Shown one piece after another: positions 1 through 5,058 of a stretch of 5,606 nucleotides of DNA. Under the pieces are notes generated by a model. That model saw only the letters and a program-made list of their open reading frames with translations, was not told the origin of the DNA and did no database searches. The position numbers and the translations under genes were made by a program. How positions within the stretch are numbered: the stretch's first letter is position 1; the number at the start of each line of letters is the position of its first letter. Origin of the DNA: an uncultured Clostridia bacterium (GTDB taxonomy: Bacteria > Bacillota > Clostridia > Oscillospirales > Acutalibacteraceae); the NCBI GenBank assembly GCA_947165615.1, contig CAMVBD010000122.1, positions 1 through 5,606 on the forward strand, read 5' to 3'.

Positions 1-360
1 TTTCAGTCTCCCGCGTACTGCTTTCACGAATACGGCAGGGAAGAGCCCGCGCTGCAGATCGACGAGTGGGTCTTTTATGAGCCGGATATCCGGTCGGTCG
101 AGGAGACCGGCGCACCCGTCCTGTGGGCGTCCCGCCCGTTTCACACCGTCACGGTCCCGGAGGAGGTCTTTTCGGTTTTACAGGATCAGCCGCAAGCAGG
201 GCTGACGCTGCCGCCGGACCGTCTTCGGACGCCGCCCGACCCCGGCGACGTGCTGCGGATCGTATCCGAAGAAGATGAAACGGACGTCTGGCACCTCTTT
301 ATCGTCTCGGTCGACGTTCTCCCTGACGGCATACATCTTGGACTTTCCGAAATCGAATAA
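1..360 (+). CDS. Hypothetical protein, C-terminal 119 residues (5' end outside window)
   Basis: Frame 1 is open from the first base to a TAA at 358-360 and gives 119 residues. No ATG or other convincing start lies in this stretch, so the gene begins before the window. The visible part is acidic and soluble-looking, with no membrane segment or cysteine motif. It is rich in Pro, Glu, Asp and Val, includes a DEWVFYEPD stretch near the left edge, a proline-rich middle (LPPDRLRTPPDPGD) and a hydrophobic strand-like end (WHLFIVSVDVL) before the terminal SEIE. I do not recognise the family. Reality of the gene is supported by an open frame with coding-like GC3 use and by a stop codon that sits directly at a hairpin terminator. 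It is transcribed toward the CBS-domain gene and is not part of the minus-strand block. Confidence 0.7.
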   Translation, partial: FQSPAYCFHEYGREEPALQIDEWVFYEPDIRSVEETGAPVLWASRPFHTVTVPEEVFSVLQDQPQAGLTLPPDRLRTPPDPGDVLRIVSEEDETDVWHLFIVSVDVLPDGIHLGLSEIE

Positions 361-400
361 AAAAGAAAAGGAACAGATCGCTCTGTTCCTTTTTTCTTTT
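361..400. terminator. Bidirectional Rho-independent terminator between convergent genes
   Basis: An 11-bp perfect inverted repeat AAAAGGAACAG (366-376) / CTGTTCCTTTT (383-393) encloses a 6-base loop. On the plus strand the stem runs into TTTTTTCTTTT. On the minus strand the matching A-rich left flank gives TTTTCTTTTTT. It starts directly after the plus-strand stop codon (358-360) and lies 9 bases beyond the stop of the minus-strand CBS gene (409-411), so it can end transcripts arriving from both sides. Confidence 0.9.
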
Positions 401-408
401 GCCTGTTT

Positions 409-816
409 TTACTCAAGTTGGGTCGTGACCGTGGCGAGATACCGGATGATGGATTTTCGGGTGATGATGCCGATAAACATCCCCCTGTCGTCCACGACCG
501 GCACAAAGTTCTGATTGATCGCGGTGGACAAGATCTCGTTGATGTCGGCGTTTGCGCTGACGGCGCTGTAGTCCCGCCGCATAATGGACCTGAGCGGCAC
601 GTTTTCAAGTCTCTTCAGGTCCGGGTCCCGGTCGTTGTACAAAGCGCGTAAAAAGTTGCCCTCCGTGACCGTCCCCTCGTATTTTCCCTCGCGGTCAATG
701 ACGGGGATGGCGGCGTAGCCGTGGAACAGCATTTTTTCCAGTCCCTGCCGCACGGTGGATTCAGCCGAAAGAAACGCGACCTCGGCCTTCGGCATAATAA
801 AGTGCAGTATGTTCAT
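409..816 (-). CDS. Small protein with two CBS domains (DarB/CbpB-like, putative nucleotide sensor)
   Basis: A 135-residue protein that is almost entirely a pair of CBS domains (a Bateman module). The first covers about residues 8-58, with the signature GYAAIPVIDREGKYEGTVTE at 33-52. The second covers about 74-127, with SIMRRD at 77-82 and NFVPVVDDRGMFIGIITRKS at 103-122. There is no attached enzyme, transporter or DNA-binding domain. CBS pairs bind adenine nucleotides. Stand-alone versions of this length and layout include the cyclic-di-AMP receptors DarB (YkuL) of Bacillus and CbpB of Listeria, and the second-domain pattern (INxxFVxVxDDxxxFxGIxTRR) resembles them. The c-di-AMP role is an inference from resemblance. 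The ATG at 814-816 is chosen because AGGAGG (821-826) stands 4 bases upstream. The gene follows uxaC after 60 bases and could be co-transcribed with it. Confidence 0.88.
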   Translation of the reverse strand: MNILHFIMPKAEVAFLSAESTVRQGLEKMLFHGYAAIPVIDREGKYEGTVTEGNFLRALYNDRDPDLKRLENVPLRSIMRRDYSAVSANADINEILSTAINQNFVPVVDDRGMFIGIITRKSIIRYLATVTTQLE

Positions 817-820
817 GGCG

Positions 821-826
821 CCTCCT
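821..826 (-). promoter_or_regulatory. Ribosome binding site of the CBS-domain gene
   Basis: The minus strand reads AGGAGG here, 4 bases before the ATG at 816. The match is perfect but the spacing is shorter than the usual 6-9 bases. It fixes the start codon. Confidence 0.8.
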
Positions 827-836
827 GGTGCGTTGA

Positions 837-857
837 TGCCGTGATTTTACCACGGCA
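837..857. promoter_or_regulatory. Intergenic palindrome between uxaC and the CBS gene
   Basis: TGCCGTG (837-843) and CACGGCA (851-857) form a perfect 7-bp inverted repeat around a 7-base AT-rich centre (attttac). Neither strand has a T-run after the stem, so it does not look like a Rho-independent terminator. It lies 20 bases past the uxaC stop and 21 bases before the CBS start codon. It could be a protein-binding operator, an mRNA processing or stabilising hairpin, or chance. The minus-strand centre contains TAAAAT, a possible -10 box, but no matching -35 is visible. Confidence 0.4.
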
Positions 858-876
858 ATCTTTAGGGGGGCTGAAA

Positions 877-2277
877 TCAGCGCAGCCCGAAATAGGTTTC
901 GGCATTGCCGAAGGAGATGTCCCTGACGATCGAAGACAGCGTCTCCATGTCGGCGGGATACTCGCCGTTTTCGACAAGGCTTCCGATATACTCGCAAAGG
1001 ATCCTGCGGAAATACTCGTGGCGGGGGTAGGAGAGGAAGGAGCGGGAGTCCGTCACCATGCCGACAAAGGTCGCAAGCGCCCCAAGGTTTGCCAAAGCGT
1101 CCATTTGGGCGCGCATGCCCGAAATGTTGTCGTTGAACCACCAGCCGGAGCCGAACTGCAGCTTGCCGTAGGCTTCATTTGTCTGGAAGTTGCCGAGCAT
1201 GGAGCCGAGGACGTAGTTGTCCTTCGGGTTCAGGCAGAACAGGACGGTCTTCGGCAGGGCGTCCTCCGACGCCATGGAATCCAAAAGCCGCGAGAGGTTC
1301 GCGGCGACGGGGTTGTCGTCGATGGAGTCAAAGCCCGCGTCGGGCCCGATTTCGGCAAACGCCTTGCTGTTATTGTTGCGGATGGGGCCGATGTGCAGTT
1401 CCATGACCCAGCCTCTGGCGGCGTATTCGCGGGCAAGGGTCCGAAGCAGGTCCGTCTTTACGGCCTCGGCGTCTTCGGCAGAGACCGTCTCTCCCCGCAG
1501 GACGGCGGAAAAAATTCTTTCCAGTTCCCCTTCCGGGACCCGTCTGTACGGCACCGGGTTCAAAGCGTGGTCGGTGGCGCGGCAGCCGTGCGCGGCAAAA
1601 TAGTCCACGCGGTCGAGAAGCGCGGCCTTAAAGACCTTGTAATGCCCGATCTCGTACCCGACGGCGGCGGAAAGTTTTTGGAGCCACTCCGAAAACGCGG
1701 GGCTTTCGACGGCAAGCGCCTTGTCGGGACGGAAGGCGGGCAGGACCTTGACCGGGAACTTGCCCTCATCCCGGATCTTTTCGTGGTAGACGAGGGAGTC
1801 CGCCGGGTCGTCGGTGGTGCAGACGTATCTGACGTTCGACTTTTCAATGAGTTCGCGGGGCGTAAAGCCGCCTTCTCGGATCTGGCGGTTCGCTTCAAAA
1901 AAGATGGCGTCCGCGGTCTTTGCGCTTAAGGGTTCGGTGATACCGAAATAGCGCCTGAGTTCCAGATGCGTCCAGTGGTACAGGGGGTTGCCGATGAGTT
2001 TCGGCATACAGGCCGCCCACGCGCGGAATTTTTCGATCGCGGGCGCGTCTCCGGTGATGAGACGCTCCTCTACGCCGCAGGAGCGCATGGCGCGCCACTT
2101 GTAGTGGTCGCCGCCGAGCCACAGCTCGGCAAGGTCGGCGGGCGTCTCGTTTTCCCAGATCTCCCTGGGGGACAGATGACAGTGCCAGTCGAAAATGGGT
2201 TCGTTTCTGCACGCCTCAAACAGCGCCTTGGCGGTCGGGGTGGACAGAAGAAAATCGTCGGACATGAAGGGCTTCAT
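877..2277 (-). CDS. uxaC: Uronate (glucuronate/galacturonate) isomerase UxaC, EC 5.3.1.12
   Basis: UxaC interconverts D-glucuronate with D-fructuronate and D-galacturonate with D-tagaturonate, the first cytoplasmic step of hexuronate use from pectin or glucuronides. The 466-residue length fits the family. Visible hallmarks are the amidohydrolase-type metal motif DWHCHLSP with H32 and H34, the MELHIGPIRNNN segment, LFCLNPKDNYVLGSMLGNFQ, FGSGWWFNDN, and the C-terminal TDSRSFLSYPRHEYFRRIL (D410, R412). The protein is complete, ending in YFGLR before TGA at 877-879. The start is placed at the ATG at 2275-2277 (MKPFMSDDF) because the family begins this way and AAAGGA lies 9 bases upstream. A longer frame to 2358 exists, but its extra 27 residues are translated repeat DNA (HPTPNTPHPTS). 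No other hexuronate genes (uxaA, uxaB, kdgK) are in the window; the downstream neighbour is the CBS gene. Confidence 0.97.
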   Translation of the reverse strand: MKPFMSDDFLLSTPTAKALFEACRNEPIFDWHCHLSPREIWENETPADLAELWLGGDHYKWRAMRSCGVEERLITGDAPAIEKFRAWAACMPKLIGNPLYHWTHLELRRYFGITEPLSAKTADAIFFEANRQIREGGFTPRELIEKSNVRYVCTTDDPADSLVYHEKIRDEGKFPVKVLPAFRPDKALAVESPAFSEWLQKLSAAVGYEIGHYKVFKAALLDRVDYFAAHGCRATDHALNPVPYRRVPEGELERIFSAVLRGETVSAEDAEAVKTDLLRTLAREYAARGWVMELHIGPIRNNNSKAFAEIGPDAGFDSIDDNPVAANLSRLLDSMASEDALPKTVLFCLNPKDNYVLGSMLGNFQTNEAYGKLQFGSGWWFNDNISGMRAQMDALANLGALATFVGMVTDSRSFLSYPRHEYFRRILCEYIGSLVENGEYPADMETLSSIVRDISFGNAETYFGLR

Positions 2278-2286
2278 ACAAGAGGA

Positions 2287-2292
2287 TCCTTT
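2287..2292 (-). promoter_or_regulatory. Ribosome binding site of uxaC (decides the start)
   Basis: The minus strand reads AAAGGA, 9 bases before the ATG at 2277. It supports the 466-residue start over the longer frame that opens at 2358 within repeat sequence. Confidence 0.75.
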
Positions 2293-2311
2293 CTGTGATG
2301 CGGATAATGAA

Positions 2312-2342
2312 GATGTTGGATGTGGGGTGTTGGGTGTTGGAT
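2312..2342 (-). repeat. Left heptamer array / left terminal inverted repeat
   Basis: Read on the minus strand from 2342 downward, the units are ATCCAAC, ACCCAAC, ACCCCAC, ATCCAAC, then ATC and one further base. The consensus is A-[T/C]-CCAAC with an exact 7-base period. The outer end is about 20 bp upstream of the uxaC ribosome binding site. One unit (ACCCCAC) carries a base change from the consensus. Confidence 0.85.
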
Positions 2343-2349
2343 GGCGGTG

Positions 2350-2366
2350 GCGGCGCACCGCGCCGC
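2350..2366. repeat. Left inner GC hairpin
   Basis: GCGGCGC (2350-2356), a 3-base loop (acc) and GCGCCGC (2360-2366) form a perfect 7-bp all-GC stem. It stands one base beyond the stop codon (2368-2370) of the four-helix-bundle gene and 7 bases inside the left heptamer array. There is no T-run on the minus strand afterwards, so it is not a standard intrinsic terminator, though it could stabilise or pause the transcript. Confidence 0.75.
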
Positions 2367-2372
2367 ATTATA
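2367..2372 (-). promoter_or_regulatory. Candidate -10 box upstream of uxaC
   Basis: The minus strand reads TATAAT, a perfect sigma-70-type -10 hexamer, overlapping the stop codon of the four-helix-bundle gene. It is about 90 bases upstream of the uxaC start. No good -35 is found at 16-18 bases spacing (the minus strand reads CGAAAC there), so the call is weak. If used, the leader would begin in the inner GC hairpin and run through the heptamer array into uxaC. Confidence 0.25.
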
Positions 2373-2745
2373 AAACTGTGTTTTTTGCCGTTTCGTTGAG
2401 TCTTTCGGTTGATGTTTTGGTGATGGACGATAAAAAGCGATGGATGCTTTGGCAGTCAGAATACATGGAGTCAAAGGATGCTTTGGACAAATACCCGCAT
2501 CGGTACAGCAGGCGGGGCCAGTACAGCGTTTCCGCGCTTTCCTTTAAGGCTATGTACATTTTTGCGACAAAATCCTTTTTGCTGATTGCGTTTTCGGCTT
2601 CCGCAACGTTTGCTCCTATGCTGGTGCCGCTCTTTAGAATCTGGCGAAAAACATCATAATCCCGAAAACGGTCGGATAGAAACCGATACATCCTGACGAT
2701 CCGTACGCCGAAATCTTCGCTCATTCTCTGAATATCTGTTTCCAT
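2368..2745 (-). CDS. Four-helix-bundle protein, 23S rRNA intervening-sequence (IVP/S23) family
   Basis: A 125-residue, mostly helical protein with the hallmark KSGTSIGANVAEA (38-50) followed by SKKDFVAKMYIALKESAETLYWPRLL (55-80). This is the conserved core of the family first met as ORFs in intervening sequences of 23S rRNA genes and also found scattered in genomes. The Avd accessory protein of diversity-generating retroelements shares the fold. No catalytic residues are known or visible; members form oligomeric helical bundles. The residue after YW is Pro (YWPRLL), where Leu is common. The ATG at 2743-2745 has only a weak ribosome site (GGGAG, 13 bases away); an in-frame ATG at residue 8 is an alternative. 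The gene is poorer in GC than its neighbours and flanked by inverted heptamer arrays, consistent with acquisition as a unit. No rRNA gene adjoins it. Its role is unknown. Confidence 0.88.
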   Translation of the reverse strand: METDIQRMSEDFGVRIVRMYRFLSDRFRDYDVFRQILKSGTSIGANVAEAENAISKKDFVAKMYIALKESAETLYWPRLLYRCGYLSKASFDSMYSDCQSIHRFLSSITKTSTERLNETAKNTVL

Positions 2746-2815
2746 AGACCATTCTCAACTCCCAAACGTTCAAGTTCAAAGGGGTTGCTGTCGTCGGCAG
2801 AATTATGAATCGGGT

Positions 2816-2830
2816 ACGGGCGAAGCCCGT
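2816..2830. repeat. Right inner GC hairpin
   Basis: ACGGGC (2816-2821), loop gaa, GCCCGT (2825-2830) form a perfect 6-bp stem with a 3-base loop. It sits 5 bases inside the right heptamer array and upstream of the four-helix-bundle gene. It mirrors the left inner hairpin in position and loop size but not in sequence. On the minus strand it follows rnfB but has no T-run, so it is not a clear terminator. Confidence 0.75.
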
Positions 2831-2835
2831 CCTTC

Positions 2836-2866
2836 ATCCAACACCCAACATCCAACACCCAACACC
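2836..2866 (+). repeat. Right heptamer array / right terminal inverted repeat
   Basis: The plus strand reads ATCCAAC, ACCCAAC, ATCCAAC, ACCCAAC, ACC. This is four exact 7-base units, equally describable as two copies of a 14-mer. It is in inverted orientation to the left array. Its outer end touches the rnfB stop codon (2867-2869) with no intervening base. Confidence 0.87.
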
Positions 2867-3673
2867 TTAATTGTGTACCGTCAGCAGCCGGATGGCTCCC
2901 GTCGGGCAGGCCTCATGGCAGGCGCCGCAGGCGGTGCACTTTGCGGGGTCCACGACGGCGGCGTTTTTGTCCATGCTGATGGCTTCCTCGGGACAGGTCT
3001 TGACGCATTTGGTGCAGCCGATGCACCCGGCGGCGCATTCCTTTCTCGTCAGCGCGCCCTTGTCGTGGTTTTTGCACAGGACGGCGGCGGAGGCGCGGGA
3101 CTTCGGCACAAGGCCGATAATGCCCTTGGGACAGGTGTTGACGCACATTTTACAGGCACGGCAAAGGGAGGGGTTCACGACCGCGACGCCCTCGCACAGC
3201 ATAATGGCGGAATAGGGGCAGGCGCGCACGCAGTCGCCGAGGCCCACGCAGCCGTACATGCACTCTTTTTCGCCGCCGAACAGTTGGCTGGCGAGTTTGC
3301 AGGACGCCACGCCCTCGTACACCATCTTTTTGACGGCCTTGTCGGTCTGTCCCTGACAGAACACGACGGCGGTCATGGGCTCGATGTTTCCGGCCTCCAG
3401 CCCCATGATTTCGGCGACCTTTTTGCTGACTTCATTTCCGCCGGGGGCGCAAAGCCCGGTGTTTTTGGTCTCGCCCTTACTCAGGGCGGCGGCGTAGCCC
3501 GAGCAGCCCGAAAAGCCGCAGGCGCCGCAGTTGGCGCCGGGTAAAATCTCCTCCAGCGCTTCGGCCTTTTCGTCCACGGGCACCGCCATGATCTTGGACA
3601 GGACCGCCAGCAGCAGGCCGGCCAAAAGTCCGATGCCCGATACAAGCAGAACGGCAAATACGATCGGATTCAT
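2867..3673 (-). CDS. rnfB: Rnf complex subunit RnfB (multi-cluster ferredoxin-type electron entry subunit)
   Basis: RnfB receives electrons from reduced ferredoxin in the membrane-bound Rnf complex (ferredoxin:NAD+ oxidoreductase coupled to Na+ or H+ transport). The 268-residue protein starts with one membrane anchor (about 4-26). Next comes the Fe-S domain NCGACGFSGCSGYA with C49, C52, C57 and C75 (Cx2Cx4Cx17C). Four ferredoxin-type cysteine groups follow: C138/142/148/152, C171/174/177/181, C217/220/223/227 and C246/249/252/256, each ending in CP. This suggests about five [4Fe-4S] clusters, as in clostridial RnfB. The ATG at 3671-3673 is supported by AAGGAGG seven bases upstream, which overlaps the rnfA stop codon. 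rnfB is last in the operon, as in Clostridia. Its TAA at 2867-2869 is directly followed by a heptamer array, and no intrinsic terminator is visible. Confidence 0.97.
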   Translation of the reverse strand: MNPIVFAVLLVSGIGLLAGLLLAVLSKIMAVPVDEKAEALEEILPGANCGACGFSGCSGYAAALSKGETKNTGLCAPGGNEVSKKVAEIMGLEAGNIEPMTAVVFCQGQTDKAVKKMVYEGVASCKLASQLFGGEKECMYGCVGLGDCVRACPYSAIMLCEGVAVVNPSLCRACKMCVNTCPKGIIGLVPKSRASAAVLCKNHDKGALTRKECAAGCIGCTKCVKTCPEEAISMDKNAAVVDPAKCTACGACHEACPTGAIRLLTVHN

Positions 3674-3680
3674 AGCAGCG

Positions 3681-3687
3681 CCTCCTT
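3681..3687 (-). promoter_or_regulatory. Ribosome binding site of rnfB overlapping the rnfA stop
   Basis: The minus strand reads AAGGAGG with 7 bases to the rnfB ATG. It overlaps the rnfA TAA (3686-3688), which favours translational coupling of the two subunits. Confidence 0.85.
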
Positions 3688-4297
3688 ACAGCAGGCCGAG
3701 GCCTTCCACAAGCCCCGCAAAGCCCAGAAAACTCAGAGATACAATGGACGCCGCGACAAGCGTGATCGGCAGGCCCTTGAGGCCCTTCGGCACGTCGGCG
3801 GTCTCAAGCTTGCTCCGCACGCCCGCAAAAATGACCATGGCGAGCATAAAGCCCGCGCCGGCGGCAAAGGAGTTGACCATGGCGTGGCCGAAGCCGTAAT
3901 GCTGGGCGGCGTAGCCCGTGATGTTGTCGATGTTCAGAATGACGACGCCCAGCACCGCGCAGTTGGTGGTGATCAGCGGCAGGTAGATGCCGAGGGCGTT
4001 ATACAGGGATTTGACGTATTTTTTCAGCACGATCTCCACGATCTGCACCAGCGCCGCGATGACAAGGATAAAGACGATGGTCTGCAGATACCCGAGGCCG
4101 TTTGCTTCAAGCAGGGAATTGAGCGGGAAGGTGACGGCGGTGGAGAGCAGCATGACGAAGATGACGGCGGCGGACATGCCGACGGCGGTCTTGAGTTTTT
4201 TGCTGACCCCGAGGAAGGGGCAGATGCCGAGGAATTTGGACAGGACGAAGTTCTGCGTCAGAATGCCCATGACCAAAAGCGCAATGTAGAATTTCAT
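3686..4297 (-). CDS. rnfA: Rnf complex membrane subunit RnfA
   Basis: A 203-residue integral membrane protein of about six helices, homologous to NqrE of the Na+-pumping NADH:quinone reductase. RnfA pairs with RnfE, and each contributes cysteines to a [2Fe-2S] cluster buried in the membrane between them (known from Rnf/NQR structures). Here the candidate ligands are C26 in LGICPFLGVS and C113 in ITTNCAVLGV, the two halves of an inverted internal repeat. Other family marks are the N-terminal TQNFVLSKFLG and the late GFGHAMVNSFAAGAGFMLAM segment. Length is normal and nothing is missing. The start ATG (4295-4297) overlaps the rnfE stop as ATGA, and AAGGAGG lies about 10 bases upstream inside the rnfE coding region. 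Confidence 0.97.
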   Translation of the reverse strand: MKFYIALLVMGILTQNFVLSKFLGICPFLGVSKKLKTAVGMSAAVIFVMLLSTAVTFPLNSLLEANGLGYLQTIVFILVIAALVQIVEIVLKKYVKSLYNALGIYLPLITTNCAVLGVVILNIDNITGYAAQHYGFGHAMVNSFAAGAGFMLAMVIFAGVRSKLETADVPKGLKGLPITLVAASIVSLSFLGFAGLVEGLGLL

Positions 4298-5058
4298 GCG
4301 TCCTCACCCTCCTTTTCGGTTCTTAAGGCGCAGCCTGCGGCGTGCGGGCAGCCCTCGCACCCCAGAAGGTCGGCTTTCTGCTTTCCGTTTTTCTCGGCAA
4401 GGCGGTTGACGAGCGCCATGAGCATGCCGAAGACGAAGAAGCCGCCCGCGGGCAGAATGAACAGCGTCATCGGACTCAGGCCGGCGCTTTCGAGCCCCGC
4501 GGAAAAATCAAAGCCCGTAAAGCCTTTAAGGTCCACAAAGGAGCCGATCATGGTGTCGATGCCGGACAGGAAGGTCCCGGCGCCGAGGATCTCGCGCACG
4601 GTGCCCATGCAGAACAGCGCCGCCGTAAAGCCGACGCCCATGCCGAGGCCGTCCGCGGCGGAGGCGAGCACCGGGTTTTTGCCGGCAAAGGCCTCGGCGC
4701 GGCCGAGGATGATGCAGTTGACGACGATCAGCGGCAGGAACACGCCGAGGGATTTGTCAAGCGCGGGCACAAAGGCCTTGACGAGCATCTGCACCATCGT
4801 GACGAACGACGCGATGACGACGATGTAAGCGGGGATGCGCGCCTTGGCGGGAATGACCTTTCTGAGCGCGGAAATGACGATATTGGAGCACACGAGCACG
4901 ATGGTGGCGGCGATGCCCATGCCCACGCCGTTGACGACGGAGGTGGAGGTCGCAAGCGTGGGACAGGTGCCCAGCACCAGCCGCAGCACCGGGTTCTCCT
5001 TCAGAATGCCTTTTGTGAATTCATGCCCCAAAGAGGGCTTTTTTGCGGTGTCAGCCAT
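4294..5058 (-). CDS. rnfE: Rnf complex membrane subunit RnfE with cysteine-containing C-terminal tail
   Basis: A 254-residue polytopic membrane protein, partner of RnfA and homologous to NqrD. Family marks are FTKGILKENPVLRLVLGTCPTLA with C32, and LPLIVVNCIILGRAEAFA with C115. These cysteines correspond to the pair that completes the intramembrane [2Fe-2S] cluster with RnfA. About six helices are visible, ending near residue 223. After a KNGKQK stretch the protein carries a soluble tail, GCEGCPHAAGCAL, with C234, C237 and C243 (Cx2Cx5C), then an acidic end. The core function does not need this tail, and its role is unknown. The ATG at 5056-5058 overlaps the rnfG stop as TAATG, and AAAGGAGG at 5069-5076 lies 10 bases upstream. 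Coupled translation within the rnf operon is likely. Confidence 0.96.
   Translation of the reverse strand: MADTAKKPSLGHEFTKGILKENPVLRLVLGTCPTLATSTSVVNGVGMGIAATIVLVCSNIVISALRKVIPAKARIPAYIVVIASFVTMVQMLVKAFVPALDKSLGVFLPLIVVNCIILGRAEAFAGKNPVLASAADGLGMGVGFTAALFCMGTVREILGAGTFLSGIDTMIGSFVDLKGFTGFDFSAGLESAGLSPMTLFILPAGGFFVFGMLMALVNRLAEKNGKQKADLLGCEGCPHAAGCALRTEKEGEDA

Larger units (their letters stand above)
2312..2866 (-). mobile_element. Putative compact element: four-helix-bundle gene inside inverted heptamer arrays
   Basis: This 555-bp unit is bounded by 31-bp imperfect inverted repeats (2312-2342 and 2836-2866). Aligned ungapped, the plus-strand left copy and minus-strand right copy match at 27 of 31 positions, including all of the inner 15. 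Each repeat is built of four 7-base units and is followed inward by a GC-rich hairpin with a 3-base loop. The only gene inside is the four-helix-bundle gene (2368-2745). The interior is poorer in GC than its flanks: 24 of 60 bases are G or C at 2371-2430, against 40 of 60 at 4681-4740 in rnfE. The unit ends precisely at the rnfB stop codon. No transposase, integrase or reverse transcriptase is present and no convincing target duplication is seen, so mobility would have to be supplied in trans. The element call is inference from structure. Confidence 0.5.

Noticed and set aside
721..1929. A 402-codon plus-strand open frame opposite uxaC
   Set aside because: It lies antisense to a complete, clearly recognised UxaC. 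Its translation has no family features, and long antisense frames are expected in GC-rich codons. It also runs across the CBS gene start.
2278..2358. N-terminal extension of UxaC by 27 residues
   Set aside because: The extra residues are translated heptamer repeat, the family starts at MKPFMSDDF, and the ribosome binding site fits the inner ATG.
2368..2745. Four-helix-bundle gene as Avd of a diversity-generating retroelement
   Set aside because: No reverse transcriptase, template repeat or variable repeat is visible in the window, and the protein matches the general IVP/S23 core rather than a DGR context.
2768..2779. Tandem GTTCAA (minus TTGAACTTGAAC) upstream of the four-helix gene as a -35 or operator
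   Set aside because: It lies only about 22-34 bases before the start codon with no -10 at suitable distance; two 6-mers alone are weak evidence.
2836..2866. Heptamer array as a CRISPR or spacer array
   Set aside because: Units are 7 bases with no spacers, only four copies, and there are no cas genes.
2305..2871. TAAT near both outer ends (2305-2308 and 2868-2871) as a target-site duplication
   Set aside because: Four AT-rich bases, not equally spaced from the repeat ends (3 bases versus 1), are easily chance.
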